Below, one piece after another: positions 36,894-47,620 of a stretch of 64,000 nt of DNA (its first letter is position 1; each line of letters opens with the position of its first letter). The DNA is from Synechococcus sp. CS-1331 (GTDB lineage: Bacteria; Cyanobacteriota; Cyanobacteriia; PCC-6307; Cyanobiaceae): positions 1-64,000 of the forward strand of contig JAHLYQ010000040.1 in NCBI GenBank assembly GCA_025127975.1. Reading direction: 5' to 3'. A model generated the notes under the pieces. That model made no database searches and was not told the origin of the DNA. It worked only from the letters and a program-made list of their open reading frames with translations. A program made the translations under genes and the position numbers.

Positions 36894-37352
36894 TCAACCA
36901 AGCAGGTTGAGGCCCATCGCCCGAATGCCGCCGGGATCGACGGAAAATCCATAGCGATCCAGGGCGGCCAGGGCCTCAGGCGGGGCCGAGAGCGAAATGC
37001 TGCATCCGGCTAACTCCCTGCGCAGCTTGCCCAGGGAGCCATGCACCAGCACCGCCAGGATGTCGCCCTGGTGCGGATCCCCAGGATCGGCGCAGAGGTC
37101 CCAGAGGTTGGCATTGAGGGCCAGATCGCTGGTGGCCCGCACGAAACCCACCAATTTGCCCTCGGGGGATTGCACCCCCAGGTGCCAGAGGCTGTTTTCC
37201 AGCACCCGCTGCCAGCGGTCCGGGTTGCGGCTGCGATCGCCGCTGGCCAGCAGCAGCCGATTGAGCTCGTCGGGGCTGGGAAGGCTGTTGGCGAGCAGCG
37301 CATAGCCCTCCCGCAGACGCGGGGCTTGGGGCTGGCTGCGGAAAGGGATCAA
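36894..37352 (-). CDS. GNAT-family N-acetyltransferase-like protein
   Basis: About 152 residues if TTG at 37352 is the start, giving (M)IPFRSQPQAPRLREGYALL. The strand-helix pattern, with LVGFVRATSDLALNANLWDL followed by GDILAVLVHGSLGKLRREL, resembles the acetyl-CoA-binding region of plant and cyanobacterial GNATs; the classic Q/RxxGxG/A loop appears only in degenerate form. No ATG lies close to the conserved part; the frame is open further upstream into ppc. It follows ppc by 58 bases on the same strand. Substrate unknown. Confidence 0.68.
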   Translation of the reverse strand: MIPFRSQPQAPRLREGYALLANSLPSPDELNRLLLASGDRSRNPDRWQRVLENSLWHLGVQSPEGKLVGFVRATSDLALNANLWDLCADPGDPHQGDILAVLVHGSLGKLRRELAGCSISLSAPPEALAALDRYGFSVDPGGIRAMGLNLLG

Positions 37353-37410
37353 GAGGGAATCCAGTGCTGGGCGGAGCTGGGATGGCTCAGGGGAGGGTCT
37401 GGGGGGCTGG

Positions 37411-40401
37411 TTAGCCCGTGTTGCGCATGCCCGCGGCGATGCCATTGATGGTGAGCAGGGCCCCGCGCAGCAGCTCGCTGCGGCTGTAGGTGCGGCCATC
37501 GTCGCTGGAGCTGGCCAGCGCTTCACTCATCGGTGGTTGGCGGTTCTGGTCGCGCAGGCGCCGCAGTAGGGCCACCTGCAGGAAGCCAAGGGGAATGATC
37601 GTGCGGTTGCGCAGGTCGACCGATAGCTGCAGGGCAGGATCCCCATCCAGCAAGCGGCTGTGGCCCGTGATCGCCAGCACCAGATCGCGGGTGAGCTCGA
37701 ATTCGGCGGCGATGGCCTGGAAGATCTGCTCGAAGGCCTCCCGGTTCTCGCTGCGGCCCAGGGCCTGCACGTAGTGGTGGGCCAGGTCGAGGTCGACTTT
37801 CGAGAGGGTCATCTCCACCTTCGAGATCAGCATGCGGAAGAACGGCCAGCGTTGGTGGAGCAGGCGCAGCAACTCGAGTTGTTCGGGGTCCTGGGTGAGT
37901 TCCTCCTGCAGGGCTGCCCCCACCCCGAACCAACTGGGCAGCAGGAAGCGGCTCTGGGTCCAGCCAAATACCCAGGGGATGGCCCGCAGGCTGGAGAGGT
38001 CCTTGGCGCCACTTTTACGGCGGGCCGGGCGACTGGAGATCTGCAGCTTGCTGATCTCTTCGATCGGGGTCACCTGCTGGAAGAAGGCCACCAGGTCAGG
38101 GTTGTCGTGCACCAGGGCCCGGTAGTGGTCCCGGGAGCGGGCCGCCAGCCGCCCCATCAGGTCATTCCAGCTGGGGGTGTCGTCTACGGGGGCACTCACC
38201 AGGCTGTTCTGCAACACGGCGGTTGTCACCGTTTCCAGGTTGTAGAGGGCCAGTTCGGGCAGGGAATACTTCGAGGCCAGCACCTCTCCCTGTTCGGTGA
38301 TCTTGATGCGGCCGCTGAGGGTGCCGCTTGGCTGGGCCAGGATCGCCTGGTAGGCAGGGCCCCCACCCCGGCCCACGGAGCCGCCGCGGCCATGGAAGAT
38401 CCGCAGGGCCACCCCGTGCTCGATGGCCAGACGCTGGAGGGCAATCTGGGCTTTATGGATCTCCCAGTTGCTGGAGAGGAAGCCGGAATCCTTGTTGCTG
38501 TCTGAGTAGCCCAGCATGACTTCCTGGAGTGGCTGGCCGCCGTCACTGGCCAGCAGGGCCCGGTAGAAGGGGTGGCGAAACAAGGTGGCCATCACCGCCG
38601 GGGCCCCTTGGAGGTCTTCCACCGTTTCGAACAGCGGCACCACCAGCAGGCCGGCACGCTGGGCCTTTGGATCCACCAGGCCGGCCTCCTTGGCCAACAG
38701 CAACACCTCCAGCAGGTCGGACACCGTGTGACTCATGGAGATCACGTAGGTGCGGCAGATGCGGGAGCCAAATTCCTGCTGCAGGCGCTGCAGCATGCGG
38801 AATACGGCGAAGGTCTCCGTGGTTGCGGCACTCCAGCGGGCCGCCGGGGGCAGCAGGGGGCGGCGGGTTTGCAGCTCCTCCAGCAGCCACTCCACCCGCT
38901 GGGTTTCCCCCATCTCCCCGTAGGGAAGTGGGAGCTGGAGGTAGCGGCTGAGCTCGTCGAGGGCGTCGCTGTGGCGGGTGCTCTCCTGGCGGATGTCGAG
39001 GCTGGCCAGGCAGAAGGCGAAGATCTGGGCCTGGCTGATCAGGTGCTGGAGCGACTCACAGCTCAGTCCCGTGGCTTTGAGGCTGTCCTGGATCAGTTCC
39101 AGGTCGTAGCGGAATTCATCAACCGTGCTGTAGTGCAATTCCTGGGTGGGAGGGGCCGCCAGGCTTCCCCCCATCGGCGGGGGCGGGGCACTGCCGTCAC
39201 AGGGGGATTCCCAGCCGGCATCGCTGAGGCTTTGGTTGCGCTGATGGGTGAGCTGCAACCGCTCCAGGGTGTAGCTGAGCTTCAGCCGGTAGGGCTCCAG
39301 GCGGTAGCGGGCGGCCCGCTCCTCATAGATCTCCGGAAAGCGCAGCCGGTCCATCTCCAGCGACTCCAGCAGGGCCGGGCTGACCTGACTCCACTGCATC
39401 GAAATGCTGAGCTGGTCGCGCAGCTCGGCCACCGACTTGAGATATCGCTCCAGCATCAGCTTGCGCTGGTAGCAGGCCGTTCGCCAGGTGATGTCCGGGG
39501 TCACCGAAGGGTTGCCATCCCGATCTGAGCCCACCCAGGAGCCGAAGGTGCAGAAGGAATCCCGGGGCGGTTCCACATCTGGGTAGCTCCCTTTCAGGGC
39601 GGTGCGGATGCGGTCCCGCAGCTGGGGCATGGCATCGAAGAGCACCTGCTGGAAGAAGTGCAGGGCGTAGTCGACCTCATCGAGCACCGTTGGTTTGAAC
39701 TGGTGCAGTTCATCGGTACGCCACCAGAGCCTGATTTCCTCCTCCAGCTGGAGCCTCAGGCTGTGGCGCTCGACGGAATTGAGGCTGGCGCCCTGCTCCA
39801 GCTGCTGAATCAGGCAGGCCACCCGCCGCTGCTTGTGGCGCACCGTGTGGCGCACGATTTCGGTGGGATGGGCCGTGAACACCAGCCGTAGATCCAGGGT
39901 GCGCAGCAGTTTTTCCAGTTGGGCTGGGGGTACGTTCAGGCTCCTGAGCCGCTCAAACAGCTGGCGAAAGGTGGCCGGGTCGCTCTGGTTGGCCAACGGC
40001 GGCAGGAAGGGATCGCTGGGGCTGCTGCGCTGGTTTTTGAGGCTGTCGAGGTAGCTGTCCTCCTCGATGTGCTGCTCGAGGATGTTTACCAGCTGGAAAT
40101 AGAGCGAGAAGGCCCGGGCCGCGGCGATTGCCTCGGCCAGATCCATCTCCCGGATCAGTTGCACGATCGCGGTGGTGGCATCCTCCTCGCTGGGGTCGCT
40201 CAGGTGCTTGAGCCGCAGCAGGCGCTCCGCCTGCCCGGCGGGACACTCGCTGTGGAGCACGGTTTCCCAGAGGTCTTCCACCAGCTCCAGACGCTCGCCC
40301 AGTAGCCGGGTGACCCGCTGGGAAGTCGGGGAGGTGAGGGTGGGGCTGGGCATTGACTCCCCCATTGGGCCTGGCTGGGCAGCAAACAGAGCCATGATCA
40401 T
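37411..40401 (-). CDS. ppc: Phosphoenolpyruvate carboxylase
   Basis: Carboxylates PEP to oxaloacetate, filling the incomplete TCA cycle of picocyanobacteria and feeding Asp/Glu families. In the 996-residue protein the catalytic His is in [19 protein letters not shown], the catalytic Lys/Arg regions are [20 protein letters not shown] and [14 protein letters not shown], and the last residues [10 protein letters not shown] match the invariant C-terminus (QNTG usual, RNTG here). It overlaps the gshA stop by four bases (ATGA). The N-terminal 16 residues before MPSPTL may be surplus. Confidence 0.97.
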   Translation of the reverse strand: MIMALFAAQPGPMGESMPSPTLTSPTSQRVTRLLGERLELVEDLWETVLHSECPAGQAERLLRLKHLSDPSEEDATTAIVQLIREMDLAEAIAAARAFSLYFQLVNILEQHIEEDSYLDSLKNQRSSPSDPFLPPLANQSDPATFRQLFERLRSLNVPPAQLEKLLRTLDLRLVFTAHPTEIVRHTVRHKQRRVACLIQQLEQGASLNSVERHSLRLQLEEEIRLWWRTDELHQFKPTVLDEVDYALHFFQQVLFDAMPQLRDRIRTALKGSYPDVEPPRDSFCTFGSWVGSDRDGNPSVTPDITWRTACYQRKLMLERYLKSVAELRDQLSISMQWSQVSPALLESLEMDRLRFPEIYEERAARYRLEPYRLKLSYTLERLQLTHQRNQSLSDAGWESPCDGSAPPPPMGGSLAAPPTQELHYSTVDEFRYDLELIQDSLKATGLSCESLQHLISQAQIFAFCLASLDIRQESTRHSDALDELSRYLQLPLPYGEMGETQRVEWLLEELQTRRPLLPPAARWSAATTETFAVFRMLQRLQQEFGSRICRTYVISMSHTVSDLLEVLLLAKEAGLVDPKAQRAGLLVVPLFETVEDLQGAPAVMATLFRHPFYRALLASDGGQPLQEVMLGYSDSNKDSGFLSSNWEIHKAQIALQRLAIEHGVALRIFHGRGGSVGRGGGPAYQAILAQPSGTLSGRIKITEQGEVLASKYSLPELALYNLETVTTAVLQNSLVSAPVDDTPSWNDLMGRLAARSRDHYRALVHDNPDLVAFFQQVTPIEEISKLQISSRPARRKSGAKDLSSLRAIPWVFGWTQSRFLLPSWFGVGAALQEELTQDPEQLELLRLLHQRWPFFRMLISKVEMTLSKVDLDLAHHYVQALGRSENREAFEQIFQAIAAEFELTRDLVLAITGHSRLLDGDPALQLSVDLRNRTIIPLGFLQVALLRRLRDQNRQPPMSEALASSSDDGRTYSRSELLRGALLTINGIAAGMRNTG

Positions 40402-41573
40402 CCCAAAGGGAGCGGCCCGGTGTCTGTGGCGATTGCCTCCAGCAGTTCCACTTCCCGGGTTGCCATGGCAGCGATCTCCAGGGAGAGCAACTTGCTGATC
40501 GGAACCCCGGCTTGGTGGCCAGCCAGCCAGCGCATGGCCTGATTGCCCTGTTCCAGCACCTCCGGTAACGGCGCCAGCAGCTGCGTGAGCCCGAGCTCGC
40601 TGGCCAGGGGGGCCAGGGCTGCAAGCTCCTCAAGCAACCAGCTCTTTGCCAGCACCGGCTGCCCATGGCGCCAGTGGTGCAGGGTGGCTTCCAGGCTCGA
40701 GACGGCCGCGGCCTTTTCGTTGGCGTCGGCCAGGTGGGCCAACTCGCTTGGCGTCAGGCTGCTGGCCAGGAGGGGGTCGCACTGTTCCGGCTGGCGCAGC
40801 AACTGCTGCAGCCGCAGTTCGGCGAAGGCGGTGATCGCCAACAGCAGAAGCGGATCCGTCACCAGGTCGCAGATGCGGATCTCCAGCCGGTTGAGGTCGT
40901 GGGGCCGGTTGTCCCCATTGGGCCGCACTGAGGTCCAGAGGTGGCGCACGTTCTGCATCGTGCCGAGCTCCAGCTGCTGCCCCATCCAGTTGATGTAGTG
41001 CTGGTGGTCGAGGAACAGCGGCACCTCGGCCGGGGTGAGCGGAAACTGCAGCCAGCGTTGGGAGTGGGCGCCGGTGACCTCGCCGTCGAGGAAGGGGGAA
41101 CTGGCGCTGAGGGCCAGCAGCAGGGCAGCCTCGCAGCGCAGCAGGCGGAGGCCGGCAAACAGGCGGTCCATTTGCCCCGGGCCCCGGTCGCTGATGGGCC
41201 CCAGGTTGATGTGCACGCTGGCGGTCACCACCTTGGTGCCGTAGGTGGCCTCGATGTAGCTGTGGTAAGGGTTTGCGGGGTCGGAGCGTTCGAAATGGCG
41301 GCTGTCGCCCAGGCTGAGGGCGCTGCCCGGCAGCAGGGTGAGCTGGCGGCTGGCCAGCCACCGGCGCAAGCGCTGACGTGGCTCGATCAGCAGCTGTAGC
41401 TGGCGCGCGTAACTGGCATCGGGGGGCGTGATGTATTCCAGGTTGCGTTGGTCGGGTTCGGTCACGAAGCCCTCCAGGGCCGCCGCCGCCGCTGAGCAAC
41501 CCACCACCGTGCCGTCGGCCCGACCGGTGTAGAGCTCCACTTCAAAGCCCTTGAGCAACAGGGGATCCTTCAT
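40398..41573 (-). CDS. gshA: Glutamate-cysteine ligase, cyanobacterial type
   Basis: First enzyme of glutathione synthesis. The 391-residue protein opens [20 protein letters not shown] and has the cyanobacterial GshA features [17 protein letters not shown] and [20 protein letters not shown], with [20 protein letters not shown] further on. It lies between trpE and ppc, overlapping both ends by four bases, so trpE, gshA and ppc look like one translationally coupled unit. Confidence 0.9.
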   Translation of the reverse strand: MKDPLLLKGFEVELYTGRADGTVVGCSAAAAALEGFVTEPDQRNLEYITPPDASYARQLQLLIEPRQRLRRWLASRQLTLLPGSALSLGDSRHFERSDPANPYHSYIEATYGTKVVTASVHINLGPISDRGPGQMDRLFAGLRLLRCEAALLLALSASSPFLDGEVTGAHSQRWLQFPLTPAEVPLFLDHQHYINWMGQQLELGTMQNVRHLWTSVRPNGDNRPHDLNRLEIRICDLVTDPLLLLAITAFAELRLQQLLRQPEQCDPLLASSLTPSELAHLADANEKAAAVSSLEATLHHWRHGQPVLAKSWLLEELAALAPLASELGLTQLLAPLPEVLEQGNQAMRWLAGHQAGVPISKLLSLEIAAMATREVELLEAIATDTGPLPLG

Positions 41574-43123
41574 GGCTGGGCGGGCAGCAGGCAGGCAATC
41601 GCCTTGAGCATGCCGCGGGCCTTGTTGAGGGTTTCCTGGTATTCGGCAGCAGCGTTGGAATCGGCCACCACCCCGGCGCCGGCCTGCACCTGCACCCGCC
41701 AGCCCCCCTCTGGATGGGGCAGCACCACCATGGTGCGAATGGTGATGGCGGTGTTGAGGGCGCCGCCCAGGTCAACTCCGCCGTACACCCCGGAGTAGGG
41801 GCCCCGGGCATCGGGCTCCAGGGCATGAATTAGTTGCATGGCGCGGATTTTTGGGGCGCCGCTGACGGTGCCGGCGGGGAAGGAGGCCATCAGTAGGTCC
41901 CAGACGGTTTGCCCTTCGGCCAGCAGTCCCTCCACCTGGCTGACGATATGCATCACATGGGAATAGCGCTCGATCACCATCAGCTCTCCCACCTTCACCG
42001 TGCCGGGCTGGCAGACGCGGCCCAGGTCGTTGCGGCCGAGGTCCACCAGCATCACGTGCTCGGCCCGTTCCTTGGGATCGGCCAGCAGCTCTTTTTCTAG
42101 GGCCAGGTCTTCCGCTTCGTCGCGACCGCGGGGGCGGGTGCCTGCGATCGGCCGCAGCGAGGCTTTCACTCCCCCCTCCGGGATCGGTTCGGCCTTCACC
42201 ATCACCTCGGGGCTGGAGCCGATCAGATACCAGCCGCCAAAGTTGAAGAAGGCCATGTAGGGCGAAGGATTCACCATGCGCAGGCTGCGGTAGAGCTCGA
42301 AGGGATCGCGGTCAATGCGGGTTTCCAGCCGCTGGCTAAGCACCAGCTGGAATACATCCCCCGCCTCGATGTGGTGTTCGCCCTGGAGCACCGCCGCCTC
42401 GAATGCCTCCTGGCCGAAGTTGCTGCTGGTGATCAGGCTCTGGGCCATCTCAGCCGGACTGGCGTCGTGCCAGCGCAGGGGAGTCACCGAGGCCGGCAGG
42501 GGGGCTTGCATGCGCTCTTCCAGGGCGCTGATGCGGGCGGCAGCGGCGGTGTAGGCCATCTGTCGGTCTTGGCCGCCGCTGAGGTCGGCGTAGGCCACGG
42601 CGGTGATCTGGCGCTTCACCTGGTCGAACACGAGCAGGCTGTCGGCGAGCATCCAGGACCCATCCGGGGGGGAGTCCTCCCCGGGCTGGTGCACCGGCAC
42701 AATCGGCTCGATCCAGCGGATCAGTTCGTAGCCCCAGAAGCCAAACAGCTGGCCCACCGGAGGCAGCCCCGGAATCGGCGGGCTGGAGAGGGGCTCCAGG
42801 CACTCGCGCAGCAGCTCGAAGGGGTTGCCCTGCAGGGTTTGGCAGCGGCCATCGCGCCAGCGGCGCTGGGAGTGGGCACCGCGGCTGGTGAGGGTCCAGA
42901 GGGGGTCGCTGACCACGAAGCTCCAGCGCCCGATGCGCTCGCCGCCTTCCACTGACTCCAGCAGCACCCCATGGTCGCTGTCAGCTCCCACCTTCAGCCA
43001 GGTGGTGAGGGGCGTTTCCAGGTCGGCGGGCCAGCGTTTCCAGAGGGGAATGAAGTTGTGGCCGGCTGCCACCATGTCCAGAAACGCCTGCTGGGCTAAG
43101 CCATCGCGATCGGTGCTCGGCAT
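41570..43123 (-). CDS. trpE: Anthranilate synthase component I
   Basis: Converts chorismate to anthranilate with the TrpG glutaminase. Typical C-terminal signatures are SPEVMVKAEPIPEGGVKASL, RPIAGTRPRGRDEAEDLALE and MASFPAGTVSGAPKIRAMQL; YSGVYGGVDLGGALNTAITI is the final catalytic part. The start is the ATG at 43123 (MPSTDRDGL, 517 residues); a TTG at 43138 lies in the psaD terminator and is unlikely. Four-base overlap with gshA. Confidence 0.96.
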   Translation of the reverse strand: MPSTDRDGLAQQAFLDMVAAGHNFIPLWKRWPADLETPLTTWLKVGADSDHGVLLESVEGGERIGRWSFVVSDPLWTLTSRGAHSQRRWRDGRCQTLQGNPFELLRECLEPLSSPPIPGLPPVGQLFGFWGYELIRWIEPIVPVHQPGEDSPPDGSWMLADSLLVFDQVKRQITAVAYADLSGGQDRQMAYTAAAARISALEERMQAPLPASVTPLRWHDASPAEMAQSLITSSNFGQEAFEAAVLQGEHHIEAGDVFQLVLSQRLETRIDRDPFELYRSLRMVNPSPYMAFFNFGGWYLIGSSPEVMVKAEPIPEGGVKASLRPIAGTRPRGRDEAEDLALEKELLADPKERAEHVMLVDLGRNDLGRVCQPGTVKVGELMVIERYSHVMHIVSQVEGLLAEGQTVWDLLMASFPAGTVSGAPKIRAMQLIHALEPDARGPYSGVYGGVDLGGALNTAITIRTMVVLPHPEGGWRVQVQAGAGVVADSNAAAEYQETLNKARGMLKAIACLLPAQP

Positions 43124-43136
43124 CGGTTTGGCGGGC

Positions 43137-43162
43137 AAAAAAAACGGGGCACCCAGGCCCCG
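43137..43162 (-). terminator. Rho-independent terminator of psaD
   Basis: On the minus strand CGGGGC and GCCCCG form a perfect six-pair stem with a six-base loop, followed directly by eight T. It lies 27 bases after the psaD stop and 14 bases before the trpE ATG, so it ends the abundant psaD message and limits read-through into trpE. Confidence 0.88.
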
Positions 43163-43188
43163 CCCTTATGGGAGTTGGTCGACGCGAT

Positions 43189-43620
43189 TCAGGCGTCGAA
43201 GCTGTTCTTGCCGGTGAACTTGAGGTTGGCCGGATTGGGGTTGGCGCCGATCCGGCGGGGGTTGTGGCCCACCATGGGGCGACCTTCGTTCACCTTCTCC
43301 GGGAAGACGCCATCCTTGGGGTGCAGGAATTCGGTGTCCCCACCGGGATAGATCCGGTAGATCTTGTAGTCCTCGATTCTGGGTTTGAACTTGGTGCGCA
43401 GCTGGGTGCCAAGGGCTAGGCACTGCTCCTTGCGGGCGAAGTACATCAGGTTGTCGCCCTCGTTCATGTGGGCCGCCCCGCCGGTGGGCAGCTCAAACAC
43501 CTGTTCCTTCGGGCTGCTCCAGGTAATTGCGTATTTCTCCTCCGTTTCGGCGGAATTCAGCAGGCCGCCGGTGCTGCCGAGGTACTTCGGGAGTTGACCG
43601 CTGAGCGCCGTAGCTGCCAT
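43189..43620 (-). CDS. psaD: Photosystem I reaction centre subunit II
   Basis: Stromal/cytoplasmic-side PSI subunit that docks ferredoxin and holds PsaC. 143 residues from the ATG at 43620 ([20 protein letters not shown]). [40 protein letters not shown] and [17 protein letters not shown] are typical. A strong terminator follows (43137-43162). The 94 bases between this start and the histidine kinase stop should hold the promoter. Confidence 0.98.
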   Translation of the reverse strand: MAATALSGQLPKYLGSTGGLLNSAETEEKYAITWSSPKEQVFELPTGGAAHMNEGDNLMYFARKEQCLALGTQLRTKFKPRIEDYKIYRIYPGGDTEFLHPKDGVFPEKVNEGRPMVGHNPRRIGANPNPANLKFTGKNSFDA

Positions 43621-43714
43621 GGCTTTGGAACGTTTCAACCGGAAGCTAGCACTGAGGTTTTGGCCCTTTCTGCGCTTCGCCCGCAGTCTTCACACCCGTC
43701 AACAAACCGGCCGC

Positions 43715-45094
43715 TCAGCACACGGGGAAAAAAACGGTCAGGCCACTGCCGCTGCGTTCGGTCAGACGACCGCCGAGGCGATGGAACAGCCGCTGGGTGG
43801 CCTGGCGGCTGAGCTGCAGGCTGCCGGTGGCGGGGTTCCAGCTCAGCACCGGCCCCACCAGCTCCCGTTGGTCGCCCTCGCCATCCAGCACCGGCTCTTC
43901 CGGGCGATGGCCCTCGCTGCTCAGTTGCAGCTTGAGCCTGGAACCTGCCGGCAGCAGGCTGACGCTGACCTGACTGCCGGCGGGAAGGCTGCGGCTGAAC
44001 CGGTCGATCAGGCCGCCGAGCATGGTTTCCAGCCGGGCCGGATCGCTGAGCACGGGCGAAAGGCCAGCTGGGACCAACAATTCCAACTCCAGGCCGCGGC
44101 GGGCCAGCTGCCGTTTCCACAGTTCCTGCTGCTGAAGCAGCACCTGGCTGAGGTCGGTGCGGGCCAGATCGTTTTGGCCCAGGGGCTGGTCGTTGCCTGG
44201 CTGGCGCTGGAGCTCGGCCGCCAGAAAGATCAGGCCAAATCGATCGATTTGCTCGCTGCATTCGCCATCTATCTGCTCGAGGCGCCCGCGCACCAGCGGC
44301 GGCAGGTCGCTGCGCCGCAGCAAGGAGCGAATCAGGGTGCGAATTGTGGCGAGGGGAGTTCGCACCTCGTGGGTGAGCGCTTCGAGCAGGGCCAGTTCGC
44401 TACTCACCTCCCGGGGGATGTCAGTGGGGGATCGGTCCCGACCCTTGCCCCCGTGCACCAGGGGTTGGAGGGTGAGGCTCGGCGCGATGGCGGCGAGCCG
44501 TTCCCCCACCCGGGGCCAGAACCGCACCCCCAGCTGCTCTTCGCTGCGCAGGGGCCCCAGCTCCTCCAGGGCGGTGCGCAGGGCCGTCGAGGCCCCGGGG
44601 TCGCTGGCCAGCAGGCGTCCGTGGATCAGGTTGAGGGCTTTGGAAAGGGCCTCCGGGTCGAATCGGGCGATCAGGCGCCGGCCCTCAGGGGGACCATCGA
44701 GGCAGAGCGCCACCTGCAGGCGGGGGGTCATCACCAGCAGCAGCGGATCGGTGCCATCGGCCGGCTCCAGGGGCAGCCGCTGGAAACCGCTTGCGCCCGC
44801 CCCCCCGCTTGGGGAGCTGCCGGCTCCCCCCAGCAGGGGAGCGGAGCTCGTCAGCAGGTCGGCGAGTTCCCTGGGCGCCCACACCCAGCCCTGGAGTTGC
44901 TGCAACAGCACCGGCTCGTAGAGGGCAGGCAGGGGGGCCGCCAGCCACAGCCCTTTAAGGGGTTGCATCGGCAGCAGGAAGTCCTCCTGGAGGGTGGCCA
45001 GGGCCGCCCACCACTGGCGCCGCACGCTGTCTTCGCTGCTGGCGCCAGCCGGCACGCCGTCCGCCAGGGCACTCCGTAGGTCGGCCAGGCTCAC
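43715..45094 (-). CDS. Histidine kinase-like protein with degenerate ATPase domain
   Basis: 459 residues starting at GTG 45094, which overlaps the rodA stop (GTGA) so translation is coupled. The dimerisation/H-box region is clear: LEALTHEVRTPLATIRTLIR with the phospho-accepting His. The ATP-binding domain is poorly recognisable: the N-box position reads RLETMLGGLIDRFSRSLPAG with no Asn, and no DxGxG or GxGxG boxes are seen. The N-terminal 200 residues are helical and Leu-rich, without an obvious named sensor domain. No membrane segment is evident. A long open frame upstream is antisense noise. Confidence 0.75.
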   Translation of the reverse strand: MSLADLRSALADGVPAGASSEDSVRRQWWAALATLQEDFLLPMQPLKGLWLAAPLPALYEPVLLQQLQGWVWAPRELADLLTSSAPLLGGAGSSPSGGAGASGFQRLPLEPADGTDPLLLVMTPRLQVALCLDGPPEGRRLIARFDPEALSKALNLIHGRLLASDPGASTALRTALEELGPLRSEEQLGVRFWPRVGERLAAIAPSLTLQPLVHGGKGRDRSPTDIPREVSSELALLEALTHEVRTPLATIRTLIRSLLRRSDLPPLVRGRLEQIDGECSEQIDRFGLIFLAAELQRQPGNDQPLGQNDLARTDLSQVLLQQQELWKRQLARRGLELELLVPAGLSPVLSDPARLETMLGGLIDRFSRSLPAGSQVSVSLLPAGSRLKLQLSSEGHRPEEPVLDGEGDQRELVGPVLSWNPATGSLQLSRQATQRLFHRLGGRLTERSGSGLTVFFPVC

Positions 45095-46368
45095 CAGGCT
45101 CCCTGGGCTGTTCGGCCCCGGCGGCCCACGGAGGCACACAGGCCCAGGGCGATGAAGTTGACGAGCATGGCGGAACGGCCGTAGCTCAGCCAGGGCAGGG
45201 GGATGCCGGTGATCGGTCCGAGGCCGATGGTCATATTGATATTCACCACCACCTGAAACATCAGCATCGCGCCGATTCCTACCACCACCAGGGCCTCGTA
45301 GTCGCTGCGGGCCCGGCCCGCGATCTGCAGCAGCCTGGCCATCAGCAGGGCGAAGCCCGCCACAACCAGCACCGAGCCCAGGAAACCCGTTTCCTCCCCC
45401 AGGGCGCTGAAGATGAAATCGGTGTGCTGCTCCGGTATGAAACGCAGCTTGGTGAGGGATCCCTGCATCAACCCTGTTCCCCAGATCTGTCCGGAGCCGA
45501 TACCCACCGTGCTCTGCAGCAGGTGGTAGCCCCCACCGAGGGGGTCCTGGCCCGGATCGAGGAAGAGGGTCAGTCTGTCCCGCTGGTGGGGCCGCAGGCC
45601 GTGCTGCCATAACCAGGGTGTTGCCACGGCAAACAGCCCTTGCACCGCCAGGCTGATCGCCAGGGCCACCCTTTTCCAGGGAAGGCTTTTCCAGGCCATC
45701 CAGCCCACCAGAGGAATCCAGCCCAGCAGCAGCACCGGCAGGGCGCCGGCCGTGATGGCTGTCACCAGGGGCGATAGCAGCAACAGCACCCAGGCTCCGG
45801 GCATCCCCGCCCAGAACAGCATCACCAGCAGCACGGCTGCGAAGACCAGGGAACTGCCCAGGTCGGGCTGCACGAACACAAGCAGCCAGGGCAGGGAGAT
45901 CAGGCCCACAGGCCGCACCAGATCTACGGGGCGATCAACCGGGTGCCGGGCCAGCACCTCGGCGAGCAGCAGGATCGCGCCGAGCTTGGCAAATTCCGAG
46001 GGCTGGACGTAAAAACCGCCGATGTTGATCCAGCTCTGGGCCCCTAGGGCACTTGTGCCCACCAGGCGCACCGCGATCAGGCTGGCCACCATCGCGATGT
46101 AGATCGGCCACTTGAAAGGAAGCAGGCGCTCCAGGGGCAGCCTGGCCAGCAGCAGGGCCACCACCATGCCCACCACCGCCGTCACCCAGTGCTGGTACCA
46201 GTCGGCGTAATTGGCCTGGCGCTGGGTGCTGGCGATCAGGATGCCGGCCAGCGCTGCCATGGCCAAAGGAACGCCCCAGAGCACTAGGTCGACCCTGGCC
46301 AGGGGACTGCGGTGGCCACCGCCGGCGCCGAAGACCCTCTTATTGCGCCGCCCTGACTGGCTCAGCAT
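45091..46368 (-). CDS. rodA: Rod-shape-determining SEDS protein RodA
   Basis: Peptidoglycan glycosyltransferase of the SEDS family, about ten membrane helices in 425 residues. The QPDLGSSLVFAAVLLVMLFW and RFIPEQHTDFIFSALGEETG motifs and the GITGIPLPWLSYGRSAMLVN-type C-terminal region are diagnostic. Its stop overlaps the GTG of the kinase-like gene. It follows mrp by five bases, so mrp-rodA-kinase is probably one unit read leftward, with mrp upstream of rodA. Confidence 0.95.
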   Translation of the reverse strand: MLSQSGRRNKRVFGAGGGHRSPLARVDLVLWGVPLAMAALAGILIASTQRQANYADWYQHWVTAVVGMVVALLLARLPLERLLPFKWPIYIAMVASLIAVRLVGTSALGAQSWINIGGFYVQPSEFAKLGAILLLAEVLARHPVDRPVDLVRPVGLISLPWLLVFVQPDLGSSLVFAAVLLVMLFWAGMPGAWVLLLLSPLVTAITAGALPVLLLGWIPLVGWMAWKSLPWKRVALAISLAVQGLFAVATPWLWQHGLRPHQRDRLTLFLDPGQDPLGGGYHLLQSTVGIGSGQIWGTGLMQGSLTKLRFIPEQHTDFIFSALGEETGFLGSVLVVAGFALLMARLLQIAGRARSDYEALVVVGIGAMLMFQVVVNINMTIGLGPITGIPLPWLSYGRSAMLVNFIALGLCASVGRRGRTAQGAW

Positions 46369-46373
46369 GGCTC

Positions 46374-47471
46374 TCAGGCCGGCACCAGGTGGGCCGCGCC
46401 AATGCGCCGGGCCAGGGCCATCAGGGCCTGGGCGCTGGCGGATTCGGGATGGGAGAGCACCACCGGCCGACCGGCATCACCCCCTTCCCGCACCGGCATT
46501 TCCAGGGGTAGTTCGGCCAGCAGTGGCACCCCAGCCTCCTCAGCGAGGCGGGCACCGCCCCCACTGCCGAAAAGTGCGTAGCGCTTCTCCGGTGCGTCAG
46601 GAGGAATGAACACGCTCATGTTCTCGACCACGCCCAGCACGCTGACGCCCATCTGCACAAACATCGCCAGGCCGCGGCGGGCATCGGCAAGCGATACCAG
46701 CTGGGGGGTGGTGACGATGATCGCTCCGGCCATCGGCACGGCCTGGGCGATGGTGAGCTGGGCGTCGCCGGTGCCAGGGGGCAGATCCACAATCAGCACA
46801 TCCCGTTCGCCCCACTCCACCTGATACAAAAACTGGCGGATGATGCCGTTGAGCATCGGTCCGCGCCAGACCACGGGCTGGTTTTCCTGAATCAGCAGCC
46901 CCATCGACACCATGGCGATGCCGCAGCATTCGACCGGGCTGAGCACCTGGCTGGCGCCCTCGCCGCGCACCTCTGGGGTGCGATCGGCGACCCCGAGCAT
47001 GGTGGGCGCATTGGGTCCGTAGATATCGGCATCGAGCAGGCCCACTTTGAGCCCGGTGGCTGCAAGGGCGCAGGCCAGGTTTACGGCCACCGTGCTCTTG
47101 CCCACGCCACCTTTGCCACTGCTCACCGCGATCACCTGCCTGACGCCTGCAATGGCTTGGCGCTGGGGGAGTTGACCGGCCCCAGGGCCAGGCGCCCCAT
47201 GGCCGGCGGCACCGATGGGGGCGGCGCCTGTGGGCTGGGCCAGCTCGATCTGCACCTCGTTCACGCCGTCAATGGCCAGCAGGGCGGCCCGAGCCTCAGT
47301 GACGATCCGATCCCGCTGGGCCTGGGCAAACCCGGGCAGGGCGAGCAGGAACACGGCGCGCTCGCCGACCAGGCGGGGTTCCTGGATCCAGCCAAGCTCG
47401 ATCAGGCTGCGGCCGCTGCCGGCATCGGTGACGGCCATAAGGGCGGCATGGGCCTGCTCGACTGAGGCCAT
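46374..47471 (-). CDS. mrp: Mrp/ApbC-type iron-sulfur carrier P-loop protein
   Basis: 365 residues with an N-terminal MIP18/DUF59-like domain and a ParA-like ATPase: [22 protein letters not shown] Walker motif in [34 protein letters not shown] as Walker B region. The bridging CxxC found after ENMS in E. coli Mrp is missing ([15 protein letters not shown] here), as in many cyanobacterial relatives. Start at ATG 47471 (MASVEQAH). Probably scaffolds or transfers iron-sulfur clusters. Confidence 0.93.
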   Translation of the reverse strand: MASVEQAHAALMAVTDAGSGRSLIELGWIQEPRLVGERAVFLLALPGFAQAQRDRIVTEARAALLAIDGVNEVQIELAQPTGAAPIGAAGHGAPGPGAGQLPQRQAIAGVRQVIAVSSGKGGVGKSTVAVNLACALAATGLKVGLLDADIYGPNAPTMLGVADRTPEVRGEGASQVLSPVECCGIAMVSMGLLIQENQPVVWRGPMLNGIIRQFLYQVEWGERDVLIVDLPPGTGDAQLTIAQAVPMAGAIIVTTPQLVSLADARRGLAMFVQMGVSVLGVVENMSVFIPPDAPEKRYALFGSGGGARLAEEAGVPLLAELPLEMPVREGGDAGRPVVLSHPESASAQALMALARRIGAAHLVPA

Positions 47472-47620
47472 CGAGACTGCAATCAGAAACTGGGATCCTA
47501 GGGGCCATCCGCCTGAATCCGGTCGGCGCTGGCAGGGTGAGCGCCGCCCCCTGGCTCCCGGGGGGAGGGGGCTGGGCTGAAATGGTGGGACCTTTCCGGC
47601 GCCGCTTTGGCGCACTGTCC

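Noticed and set aside
45095..45610. Extension of the kinase-like frame to 631 codons
   Set aside because: Runs out of phase through rodA and has biased composition; the GTGA overlap at 45094 is a normal coupled start.
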